DNA of 64,000 nt, taken from Sinohyriopsis cumingii (taxonomy: Eukaryota > Mollusca > Bivalvia > Unionida > Unionidae). This document shows, in pieces, positions 12,501-24,600 of the stretch; position 1 is the stretch's first letter, and each line of letters starts with the position of its first letter. The translations under genes were made by a program, and so were the position numbers. The notes under the pieces were generated by a model. That model was not told the origin of the DNA. It did no database searches and was given only the letters and a program-made list of their open reading frames with translations. Location: the NCBI GenBank assembly GCA_028554795.2, contig CM068835.1:54772219-54836218 (forward strand), read 5' to 3'.

Positions 12501-15500
12501 GTAATGCTAGAAGTGGAAAACTGGTGAAACATTTTGCTCATTTTCAGTTTGCTTTCTTCTTAAATGGCCTCCTGTTCTCTTATATGTACCCACAGTTCTT
12601 AAAGAATGGGATTCCAGACTCATATTCTCATGCTCTTGCTCTAAATACTAAAACATTACCAGTCTATGACTTTAATTAAAGAAAGAACCTGAGAACCTTC
12701 AGAATTTTTTCTCTTATTACCCTTAAAAGACTAACAACGTTTCATGACACAGATGCACCCAAACAACCTCTGCATTTTGTATGATAGGCCAGTTAAATTT
12801 TGTTAGATGAAATTACTGAATTCAGCATAAATCAAAAGGTAGAACCTAATATCCAGACACAAACCTACATACATCTGAGTAAACCTAAGCTCCAAGAGAC
12901 AATGTAAGTATACTTTCACCGTGACAAGATGAGTAACACTAAAAATAATTGATAAGATCAATAAGCTACGGTAGTAATTCAACCAGAATATATAACAAAT
13001 ATATCATCACTGAAAAGCAAATGATGTAAGAATAACATCAACCTAGTTTAATAATTGACTCAACATATGTTTAGCAACTAAACGAGAGCATGTATTGTTG
13101 TTCTTGTTGTGGGGTTTAACGCCATTTTTCAGCACACGATAGGCTATGCATGGCGGCCAGTATTAATGGTGGAGGAAGAACCCGGGAAAACCCCGGGAAG
13201 AACCACCAACCCACGAGAAGCTACCGGTAAGTTTTCTCACATACCCACATTGGCCGAATCCTAGAATCGAACCCACGCAGGCAGAGGTGAGATTGCAGTG
13301 ATCTGTAACGGACAGCGCGTTAGACCACTCAGCCACTCGGGGCCCCACAGACATGTATTATTCGAAGCAATAAGAAATTACAATGGCTTTGATACATTTG
13401 AATATATACTTCAACAAAATACATTATTTACATGCAAAATAACAGAACAGCAATACTGAGGGTGAGAACTGATGACAACTGTATATTTGTCTGCAGACTA
13501 CTATATTTTCAAGTCATTTAAAAAATTCATGGAACATAGAATGGATTTTCCTAAAAAGAGATTATTGGCCAAAAAGTATGAACACTTCATAATTATATGC
13601 TGCTGAAATATACACTGCATACAGACTATGCTATAATAGTACACTGAGATAATGACATATTGCACATAAAGTTATATGTTGTGGGAAAAAAAATGAACAT
13701 ATAAAAAAAATAATAGAATTCACTTAAAGTAAACTTTCTGAGATTTTATATTTTGTATTTTTATCTATTTTGCAATGAAATGTGTGCAGATTATTGCAAA
13801 ACTTTAGTCTTCATCCTGTATAATATCAAACGATATATATGAAAGTGCATATAAAATTCAGACTGAATATGCACTTTAACCCCAACTTAACACATCATGT
13901 TGTTGTTGTTGTTGTAGGGTTTAACACCAATTTTCAGCACACGATAGGCTATACATGGTGGACAGTATTAATGGTGGAGGAAGAACCTGAGAAATCCCCA
14001 GAGAAGATCCACCGACCCTCGAGAAGCTAATGGCAAGCTTTCTCACATACCCACATTGGCTGAATCTGAGACTTGAACCCATGCAGACATAGGTGAGATG
14101 GCAGTGATCTGTAATGGAGAGCACTTTAGACCACTTGGCTACTCGGGGCCCCAACACATCATTTAATTAAGTAATAGATCATTTGTACGTAAGTGGAGGT
14201 GTCAGAAAAAAATTCCATTAAAATTAGTTTAGAATTAATAGCCCACAAAATTATACAGCAATATCACAGCAAAATTTAGGCTATCAAACATTATACTATA
14301 ACTGTAAATTGAAGCAATAGACCAATTGGGCAATATTTGAAAATATTAATCTCGCACTATCTAGCAAAATCTCAAAATTTCACAACAAAAAGATCAATGT
14401 TTGGAGATTTAAAAACAATCAAAATGTTGGATCATGAAAACTATATCAAATTTAGCCTAGAGGTTTTATAATGCTTAACCATGAAACATTTAGAAGAAAT
14501 CTTAAGTCTATCAAATGGTCACATTAGTCTCAGTTCAGTGGACAAATGGTCCATGCTTTCATTAGTGGGAAAACGGGCATTTCTCAGATAAATAAAAGAA
14601 TGTGAGTGTAATGTTGACATTCAGCATTTCACCATTTGTTGCGGCTTTCCAAAATTGACATGAGATTTTAACAACTTTAAAAAAATTACCAGAAACTAAT
14701 TTCCATCAGATTTAGTAAAGAAAACAAAAAGGTTTAACTCCTTAGTGATAAAATGAACAAATAAAATGTGCATATGTATTTTTCGCTTAAGGGCAAGTCA
14801 GTGACCTTCCTTGTGCAAATGCAAAAGTGATTGTTGTTGTTCTAGGGTTTAACACCATTTTTCAACACAAGATAGGCTATACATGGCAGCCAGTATAACT
14901 GGTGGAGGAAGAACCTGGAAAACCCAGGGAAGAACCACTGACCAGCGAGAAGCTACTGACAGGCTTTCCCACAGACCCAAGCTAGTCAACCATTGGACTT
15001 GAACCCACACAGACAGAAGTGAGATGATAGTGATCCGGAACGGTGAGCGCTTTAGACCACTCGGCCACTCTGGGCCCCCAAATGCGATTGCATCCATGAA
15101 ATAGAATATAATACTCGAACTATAGTAGAATGTTATTTTAAATTAAAATTGCCCATGTTTAGATAATTATCGGACTCAGATCCAGGATTCTGAAAAGGAG
15201 TTTATTAATATTAGTCTGTTAGCCAGAGACAAGGAGTTATCACCATGGACAAAAACCTGTACAAAAGTACAGTGTATTAATCCAGTGTGCAAAAATGGTA
15301 TTAAGAAGTTTAAATAAAAATAATTCTATCTGATTTGTTTTTAAATTTGAATGAAAGCAGTGCTAAAAAAATCAGCCCAACACTCAGACCCCTCTATTTT
15401 CAGGTCAGGACTCTCCTAAGTGAGGTGGCTATCAACCTTATTTAAAAAAATTAAATTTGCGAGAGAAGACCTCAATCATGGTGATGAAATGTAGAAATTT

Positions 15501-18500
15501 AATTTGATGATGTTGAAAAACTTGTAAATTATTAATATTTATTCCCATGTATTCCCCTTACCCTTATGAAGATCATCTACTTATCATACTTCTATCAAAA
15601 GCTGTAAACTATGTGATAAAAATCAACTCTTCAGACCCATATATTGTGAAATGGGTCTATTCTTTTGAGAAAGACACATCCACTACGACAAAAATCCTAA
15701 CTGCATGAGCTGAAATGTATGCTCGTGTTCCTTGTTTATTGAAAGTCAGTTTTTGACAGCATATGCAAAAAGAAAAATGGAAGTAGATCAATAAAACAGA
15801 AAATAACAGTGTAGGAGACTAGTGGTGACAGCCCAGATTTCACACCAAAGTATCAGCTGACTGTCAGTCAAATAAATGACATAAACATAAAGTGATTTAC
15901 CAAACTGAAAAATTTATCTGGAACACAATGAAAGCCAAACGGAGAACTAGGTACATACAATATTGATTTAAACTCATCTCATAAGCCTTCTTGTAGTTCC
16001 TAGGGGCAAAGTGAGTAATGTTTGTGCCCTCTTCCAGATACATCATATCTGATTTACAGATTCTCAGCTTGTGCTTGAGTTGCTCGCTCAAAGGTTTTGA
16101 GAACATGGTACTAAGACTCTCAGTAACAAAACCACCGTTGTCTCAGCACTAGCTTAATGCTAGACTTATGGAACACAGTCCATACAGTAGCATAGCTATC
16201 CAAGCACTAGCTTAATGCTAGTCATATGTAACACAGTCCATACAGTAGCATAGCTATCCAAGCACTAGCTTAATGCTAGACTTATGGAACACAGTCCATA
16301 CAGTAGCATAGCTATCCAAGCACTAGCTTAATGCTAGTCTTATGGAACACAGTCCATACAGTAGCACTAGCTTAATGCTAGTCTTATGGTACACAGTCCA
16401 TATAGTAGTGCTGCTATCCTAGCACTAGCTTAATGCTAGTCTTATGGAACACAGTCCATACAGTAGCACTAGCTTAATGCTAGTCTTATGGAACACAGTC
16501 CATACAGTAGCACTAGCTTAATGCTAGTCTTATAGAACACAGTCTATATAGTAGTGCTGCTATCCTAGTCTTATGGAACACAGTCCATACAGTAGCACTA
16601 GCTTAATGCTAGTCTTATAGAACACAGTCTATATAGTAGTGCTGCTATCCTAGTCTTATGGAACACAGTCCATACAGTAGCATTGCTATCCTAGCACTAG
16701 CTTAATGCTAGCCTTATGGAACACAGTCCATACAGTAGCATTGCTATCCTAGCACTAGCTTAATGCTAGCCTTATGGAACAAAGTCCATACAGTAGCACT
16801 GCTATCCAGCACTAGCTTAATGCTAGCCTTATGAAACACAGTCCATACAGTAGCATTGCTATCCTAGCACTAGCTTAATGCTAGCCTTATGGAACAAAGT
16901 CCATACAGTAGCACTGCTATCCAGCACTAGCTTAATGCTAGTCTTATAGAACACATTCCATACAGTAGTACTGCTATCCAGCACTAGCTTAATGCTAGCC
17001 TTATGGAACACAGCCCAGACCTCTCAGAAATGATATTAAATAGATTCCAAAGAGAATTTAAAAAATTCTCAAAGACTACTTACTTGTGAATTCATCTGAG
17101 GCACTCTCTCTAAGTTTATTCATTTCATCAAACTCAACAGACATTGGGATGCTTATCTGAAATGGAAATCAAACTTTATTTACTGGGTGGGATGGGGAAG
17201 AAAGTGTTAAGGGATTTAGGATTACTAAATAACATTCATATTCATATTAAAAAATCATCAGCATAAGAATAGAACTACCTTGGGTTTGTGAGTCTAAACA
17301 TTTCTTTCTCCTGAGCAAAAAAGGTCAGTTCTTTCTGCCTGAGCACAAAATAAAAATTCATTTGGCCTGGGCATAACATAAAAATTCTTTTTGTTTGATT
17401 ATAAAAAGTAAATTTCTTTTGCTTGAGCATAAAATATCAAATAAGCTATGTTCATCTAAGTCATAAACTATGACACCCTGTGTTTGAAGCAGCCACCATA
17501 AGGATGCTTTTGCTATAACATGACACTGATAATTGAAAATTTTACAAATTTTGTAAATGTTTGGATCACATGACAGGAAAGCTGACATTATCAGCAGGCA
17601 ATGATTCAAGGGAATTGTCAATTCATTTATTTTTATGGGTCTAAATTTGTCATGGTTTTGTTGCAATAAGTGTCAGGACTTACATTCCTAGATTTAAGAC
17701 AGAGCCCTTTAATTTCTACACAATGTCCTGGATTTAAGACAGAGCCCTTTAATTTGTACACAATGTCCTGGATTTAAGACAGAGCCCTTTAATTTCTACA
17801 CAATGTCCTGGATTTAAGACAGAGCCCTTTAATTTCTACACAATGTCCTGGATTAGAGAGAGCCCTTTAATTTCTACACAATGTCCTGGATTTAAGACAG
17901 AGCCCTTTAATTTCTACACAGTGTCCTGGATTTAAGACAGAACCCTTTAATTTCTACACAATGTCCTGGATTTAAGACAAAGCCCTTTAATTTCGACAAA
18001 ATGAATAATTGTCTTTAAATTTCACGGTTGTAACAACCATGAAATCAATGAAAACTGCAACCTCATGAGAAAAAGGTAAATTTATAGTAAACAATAAAGT
18101 AAAACAACTGTCCACAAGCAAACTAAACAATTTGTTTAACTATTCTGTTTAATTTATGAAATATTAAAACTGAAAAATACTTAAGTATTTTGATCTAGAG
18201 TTCTAAAAAACATCAATTTGCATATATGAAATTACCTCATTGGGATGCTTCCTGTGAAAGTCCTTAATATGTTTCAGTCTTGAGTAGAATTCAGCAAATT
18301 CATTCGGCCCAGACAAAGCTTGCACTTCTTCTTTTCTCATTCTAAAAAAAATAAGCAGCATTTCATTCTGTCAGTTCTAAGTCTTTCATTTAAGGAAACC
18401 TTAGGTTTCAAGCTTGCATTTTAAATTCAAATCTGTCTATACAAAACAGACTGAACCTCACATTACATTCAAACATTTTCTCATCATATTACAAAAGAAA

Positions 18501-18622
18501 ATCTGCTTCAACTCCGGATGGACTAGTGAAATTTTGCGTTACCCAGCATGGAACTAGCAGACTGCATGATATATTTTACCAGGTAGTGGAAAAACCTGGC
18601 TGGGCTGGTTACCCACACCTCC

Positions 18623-18695
<73 letters not shown>

Positions 18696-21600
18696 ACCAC
18701 AGAAGAACAAACACATGCATGGACTGACAATAACATAACATATAGTATTATGTAGAAAGGGAACAGATTATGCTACAGCTAATGCAAAACCCATGGTGGA
18801 GTTGGACTTTAAAACTCACCCATCCTTGTCTTCATAAAGATCCTTTAGCTCGGTTGTACTCTCAAGGTATCTCTGAAAAAGAGAAAAAATAACTGTTTCA
18901 TATACTCGAGAAAAATTATCTACAATTATTATAGTATTAAATGATCATGGTTGGGTTTTTATTGAAGTGTAAATCTGACCTACCTGATAATCAATCACAA
19001 AGTAAATAAAGTTAGATGGACTTTATAATAACTTTGTGAGTGATTAGGCATCAATTTACACTTCATTATGTACCCAACAATGATCATTTAATCCATATAA
19101 TTCCAGTTTTATGCACCTTTCTGTCATCAAATCAGTGGATTTCATCTACATAGCATTTAATTGTTGGCAACAAGTGGTTTTCTTTCCTTTCACTCTTCAA
19201 TCTGCACCATGATACTTGGCTCTGTCTGGGCTAGCCAAAGACCATCAATTCACATAGTATTATAGACAGGACAGTTTGTTTGAGTGAGTCACGAGGTATA
19301 ATATTTTTGACAGGCTATTTGCTTTTTTCAACATTAAGTGTACATCCTGAAAGTTTTTGAAGTAATAAATTCATTACATACAGCTGGATAGTAATATTAA
19401 TTTCATTTAAATATTGTGATCAATGTAGAAGATACAGAACAGGACTTTTAAAAGGTCTAACACAAAATCTAAATATTGTTGCTGCTGCTGCCATCATGAA
19501 GGTGACACAATGCAATTCAATGGGGAGACAATTCTATCACTTTCATCACCGAGATACAAGTCACTGATGTCAATATCAGGTTGATGTGTATCGTCATCAA
19601 CCTTAAACAAGCTGAAGTATTGATGTAATTACACTGTCAAATTTGTTTACTATATGCAGAACAAAGTAAAATCTTCAGTACAGCCAATCATTAAGATACA
19701 TGTACAGTATTTACAAAAACATCCTTCAGTTTATATAATTAAAAAAAAGAAATATCCAGATTACTTACTCATGCCTTCTCTTATCATAATGCATTCTTTA
19801 TGGTCCAATATGGCTGATCATAGTAAGTCCTCTCTCATTATAACACATTAGCTTAGTCCAATTTTGCTGGCCACATTGTGCACCAGATCATGGTAGAGTC
19901 ACCCTCTCAAGATAATGCATTAACTGTAGCCTGTTACTACCTGTCACAATGTTTATTTGATAATGGCACAGCCCATCCTTATTACAATACATTAGTTGGA
20001 GTCTAATAATGCCACTCACAGTGGGTAATGGATCATGGTAAAGCATGCCTTCACGATGATACATTGGTTGGGAGTCCAACTTTGCTGGTCACATTAATAC
20101 CTGAGCATAGTACAGCCCTCCATCATCAGATCACAAAGTAGAAGCCCATTATTCCTGGACAGAATGTATACTGGAGCATAGTAGAATACAATTACAGTGC
20201 ATTAGTTGGGAGTCAAATATTGCTGGTCACATTTTTGTATACCTAAAAAAGGTAGAGACCTTCCTTATTTCAACAGAACACATTACTTGGAATATACAAT
20301 TGCTGGTAACATTGTACCTGATCATGATACAGCCCTCTTTTTGTTATAATGCATTAGTTAGAGTCCATTATTCCTGGTAATATTGTGTTTTTGCAAGATA
20401 TTGTTTCAAAAAGGGATATAAAGCAGTGTTTCCCTTTACGCACATTTGTGTGTCAGGGACGCACGCTGGAGAACATTGACGCACACATTTCGTTACCGTG
20501 CATTTTTTTTTTTACGCAAAGGATTTTCATAATATGATCATGATTTATTTAATACCCAATGCATTGGACGATGGATGGCATCGTATATACTTCGCGTATA
20601 GGCACTGACTAGTTCCCCGCTTTGTTTGCTTCCTGCCTTGCGCTCCTCTATTCGTATAGCAAAGTGCAACACATAGCTTCCCCTAATCTCGCGATTTCCA
20701 TAGAGCTCAGCAAGCTGTTCTAGATATTTAACATCAAGGCTCGTTGCACTAGAAGGTGATCTCCAGATTAAAACATCATGCACTAAAAAGCATTAGCAAA
20801 GAAAGTGAAAGAAGCAGAACACAAAAGAGTAACTGTGGATCTATCTTTAATGAAAAATGGAGAAAATTATTCCCTTGACTGGAATATTCATTATGATTAC
20901 TGGTGTGACTTCTGATCGGGTGATTGCAAAGACTGCAAAAGTGAATAATCCTTTCATGACAGGATTTTAAAAATTTTAAAAATAGGCCATTGTTCGCCAT
21001 AAGATATCTGGAGAACACATTATAACCTAAGACATTATTTCACAACAAAGAAATCAGTAAACTTGCAGAGACAAATGCGTTATTTGGATTACAAAGTCAG
21101 CGGGTCATTGCAGATTTTTTGGGTTTTTAACTTTTACTGCAATAAAAGAAAGATCTTAAAGTTCAAGTGTAACTTATTAGAAAGAAGATGAATCAGTATC
21201 CTCCTTGATATTTGGATAAATGTGTTCTAGGACGAAGTACAATGAAACCTATGATAGAACACATTTGATGATAGGCAGTAAATTAACTCCCATTTGGTTA
21301 AAAAGATTTATTTGGCTTTTTGTATTGGCTTATATGTAATGTGTTGGGCTATAATATTGTTGAGGAGGCTGTTAAAAGTACAACTTTAAAAGAAAAATGA
21401 ACTAATGAAATTAATCTTTGAATGGACAATGCATTTGTTTGTTAACTGTGCATGTTGGTATATTTGTATGTTTAGAGAAAGAGAGAGAGAGAGTATGTTG
21501 TGCAAGTTGCAATATCCTATTTCAAGCTGAAAAAGTAGGAGTTGTATGAAAATTTGTCAGTACTTTTGAATAAAAACTCATCGGTGCCAAGGGATTCTGG

Positions 21601-24600
21601 CTGTAAGAAGCAGGCGGCCGCTCGTCGTGGGGGCTTCAAGAGGGGAATACTCTATTTCTGTTCATATAAGGCAGAGGAAGGAAACAAAGTCACAATAAGA
21701 GCAACGTCAGCCTTTGCTATTATAATTTATGCAGTGCATTCCACCGGAGGCAAATTACCAAACAGATCAAACTGATGTGTATTCCTACAGCTATTTCCAA
21801 AGTTATTTTATGACCTGATGGAAATGGCCACTTTATGTTCTGATCAGAAAAATATAGTCTCATCAATGGTAAAGACCTAAGCCAATCAAATGCAAGATCA
21901 CCTCATTAATATGCACAGATCTCACTTATTACATGGCCTACGAATATAAAAACATTATTTTTAAATTAGTTGCATGGAATTAATCATCCTTATGGCCCTC
22001 TATCATTTTTGCATATTTTCATACATACTGAAGAAACAGAAATGTGACTCTTAATTCTTTCTAGTGGATCAAAATACACACAAGGTACAGCAATACTCTG
22101 CCAATGAAAATCCATATACTCTTTACTATATGTTCCAATCCCATAAACTGTGGAAAAAGTCGTAAACTGAGTAAAATAAAATATAAATAGAAGCATATAT
22201 AAAGAAAACAGCAGCAAATTTAATTGCTTTTGTAAATTTGAGCAAGGCATAATTAAAACCCTAAACACAAACTGTAAACTACTTTCAGTGTCCTCTGCCA
22301 ACACAAAATGTTGGTGCCACCAAGGTCATAGCATAAGGTCTCAAGTACTTCACACAAACAAGCTAAGAAAGCTTCTTGGATAATGGGGAAACAGTAACAG
22401 CAGTTCTGCTGTGTCAGTCATTAGAGATGGTTCAGAGTGAAACTGACAACAAACTCTTCTACAAATCGTTGCACATGGTACATGTACTTCAAATTAATTC
22501 CATAGCTCCAGTCTTTCTGACATAACCTGATGTATAGCTAATATGAATACAATATTTCACCATAAATCATAAATTGTAAGATACTTACGTCCAACAGCAG
22601 CTTCATTCTATGGTCCGAGTTGATTTGCTCCCTGGCCTTAAAAAAAAAAGAAGAGACAAAACTATGAGATTCAAAAGAAACAAAAATTTCCAGAATGGAA
22701 AATTTGATTATTCTTGAAGCAACATAGCAACCTTGTAAGAATTACATGTTGGAACTAGTTGCCAAGAAGTCTTAAGATTGCAAATTGTAACCAAAGCTCA
22801 GCTCTGTAACTGTATTGGTTCTGAATGTGGATGAGTTGGTGGAACATAAAACATACTGCAAGAGTCATGGGTTTATACAAGTGAGGGAAACAGGACATCA
22901 GATTAGTAGATTTTAAAATTATGATCGTTAAACCAGCTTCTAAGCTTGCATTTTGATTAGATCAGCTAGTAAATTGATCATGTGCTCTAACATTGCAGCA
23001 ATTAAATGCATAACTGGGAAAAGAAGGGCTGTAAATGCTATTTATATGGACTTTAGGCAGACGATGGGCAAGCTTAGAAACTTCTGGATGATATTACAAA
23101 CGTTAAATTTACTGGACAAACAACTGCATGCCATGACAGTGACACCTGGTGAGTGTGTTTAAGTCTTTGATATGGCTTGGCAGGGGTTCAAACCTGCTAC
23201 CTACCACAAGGCAAACACACTAACCATTCTGGCTAAAAGGGCAGTTGACATCAAACTGAAGGGTTCATTACCAAAGGCCTTCACTGATAACAATGGTATT
23301 AAAATCTTCAATTAGCAAGCGAGCTAACACATAATGGACCGATTTCAGGATCCTGCAGAGCCTCTATAGCTTCACTTTCAAATAGTTTATTTGACATCTT
23401 GGTGTGGCCACACTCCCTAAATGAACTTGCTGTGTAAGGGAATGAAGCTGCTGGTTCCATGTATGCTTCTTTCCAAATGTTTTGCCTCAGGATATCAGAT
23501 TGAGTATTCGTAATCAAAGGAAGAATCTAAAAGCAAGAGAGTCTATGCAAAGTCATGTTACTCAATGGTGGTTCTCTCTCAGCTTCTTTAAACCACATAT
23601 AGTAAATGCATGTGAAGACCATGGTAGAATTGCTCTTTACAATTTCACCTTCCACAGCCAAATGTTAAATGCTATTTTCTTCAATGAAACAGATTAAAAC
23701 CCATTTGCAGTACACAAAGTCAGACAAATCAAATCAGTCAGACAAGGATTGTTGCCAATGGACCTAGTTAAATGACTTTTGAGCCAACATAAAATATACA
23801 TGCATTTGTTAAACAAAGACCCTATACCAAAACACTTCATTCATAGACAAACAGTGGAGTTCTCAGTCTGAACAACAACCTGGTGCAAGCCAATCTCAGC
23901 TAGAGTCAGCTGATGTACACTTTCATGGGTCAGTAAGGTCAGAAAGAAAGTGAAGTTCACCACAGCTTAAAATCAGTGTAATCTTCAACAATATGTGTGA
24001 ACTGATGTGTTTGTAACAATTCAGCTTTTCCAAAGCTAAGTTTTTGTTCATTTTCATTGCCAAAACAATGACTCGCCACAATAAAGAAACAAATTAGTGT
24101 GGGAAAATGGTCTGGCATTCATCAAAGGTATGCTAGTAAGCCAAACTTTGGATATGCATACAAAGTCGAATGCCTGAGCTAAACATCAGTAGCAAATTTA
24201 TTATGCTACGTGAAATGTAGTTTGAAATATCAGCGTCTATTCTTAAATAGGTCATGTGAGAAAGGAAAGAAGGGTCCTCTCTTGTAGTTATTATATAGTA
24301 CATGACAGGTAAATTATAAGCAACGATATGAGCCCCTGTTTGCTGGACTCGTCTCAGTAGGATGGGACGAAAATGAAGCTGGACGATCTTTCACTTTGTT
24401 ATCACACTTCCACCTGACCTGTCGCTACCATATTTGCAATTATCCAGACAGAGCAACATATGTTGTTTTACAGTCAAGCGTGTATGTATCAGTGTATTAT
24501 TTAGATGTAGATTTCATCGCAATAGTGTCTTCATGTGTATACCACCATGTCTGCGCAATGATATGACATTCCTGTAAACATTGGATCATATGTTGTTTTT

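Noticed and set aside
12305-12679. 124-codon plus-strand frame
   Set aside because: It lies in SF3A3 intron 5 on the wrong strand, with hydrophobic AT-rich composition, a poly-Phe run from T10 and no family resemblance; a chance frame.
16146-17998. Regularly spaced repeats resembling a CRISPR array
   Set aside because: The units are contiguous tandem repeats without unique spacers, in a eukaryotic intron.
18523-18741. Three overlapping frames around 18.6 kb
   Set aside because: (TA)n translations within SF3A3 intron 3.
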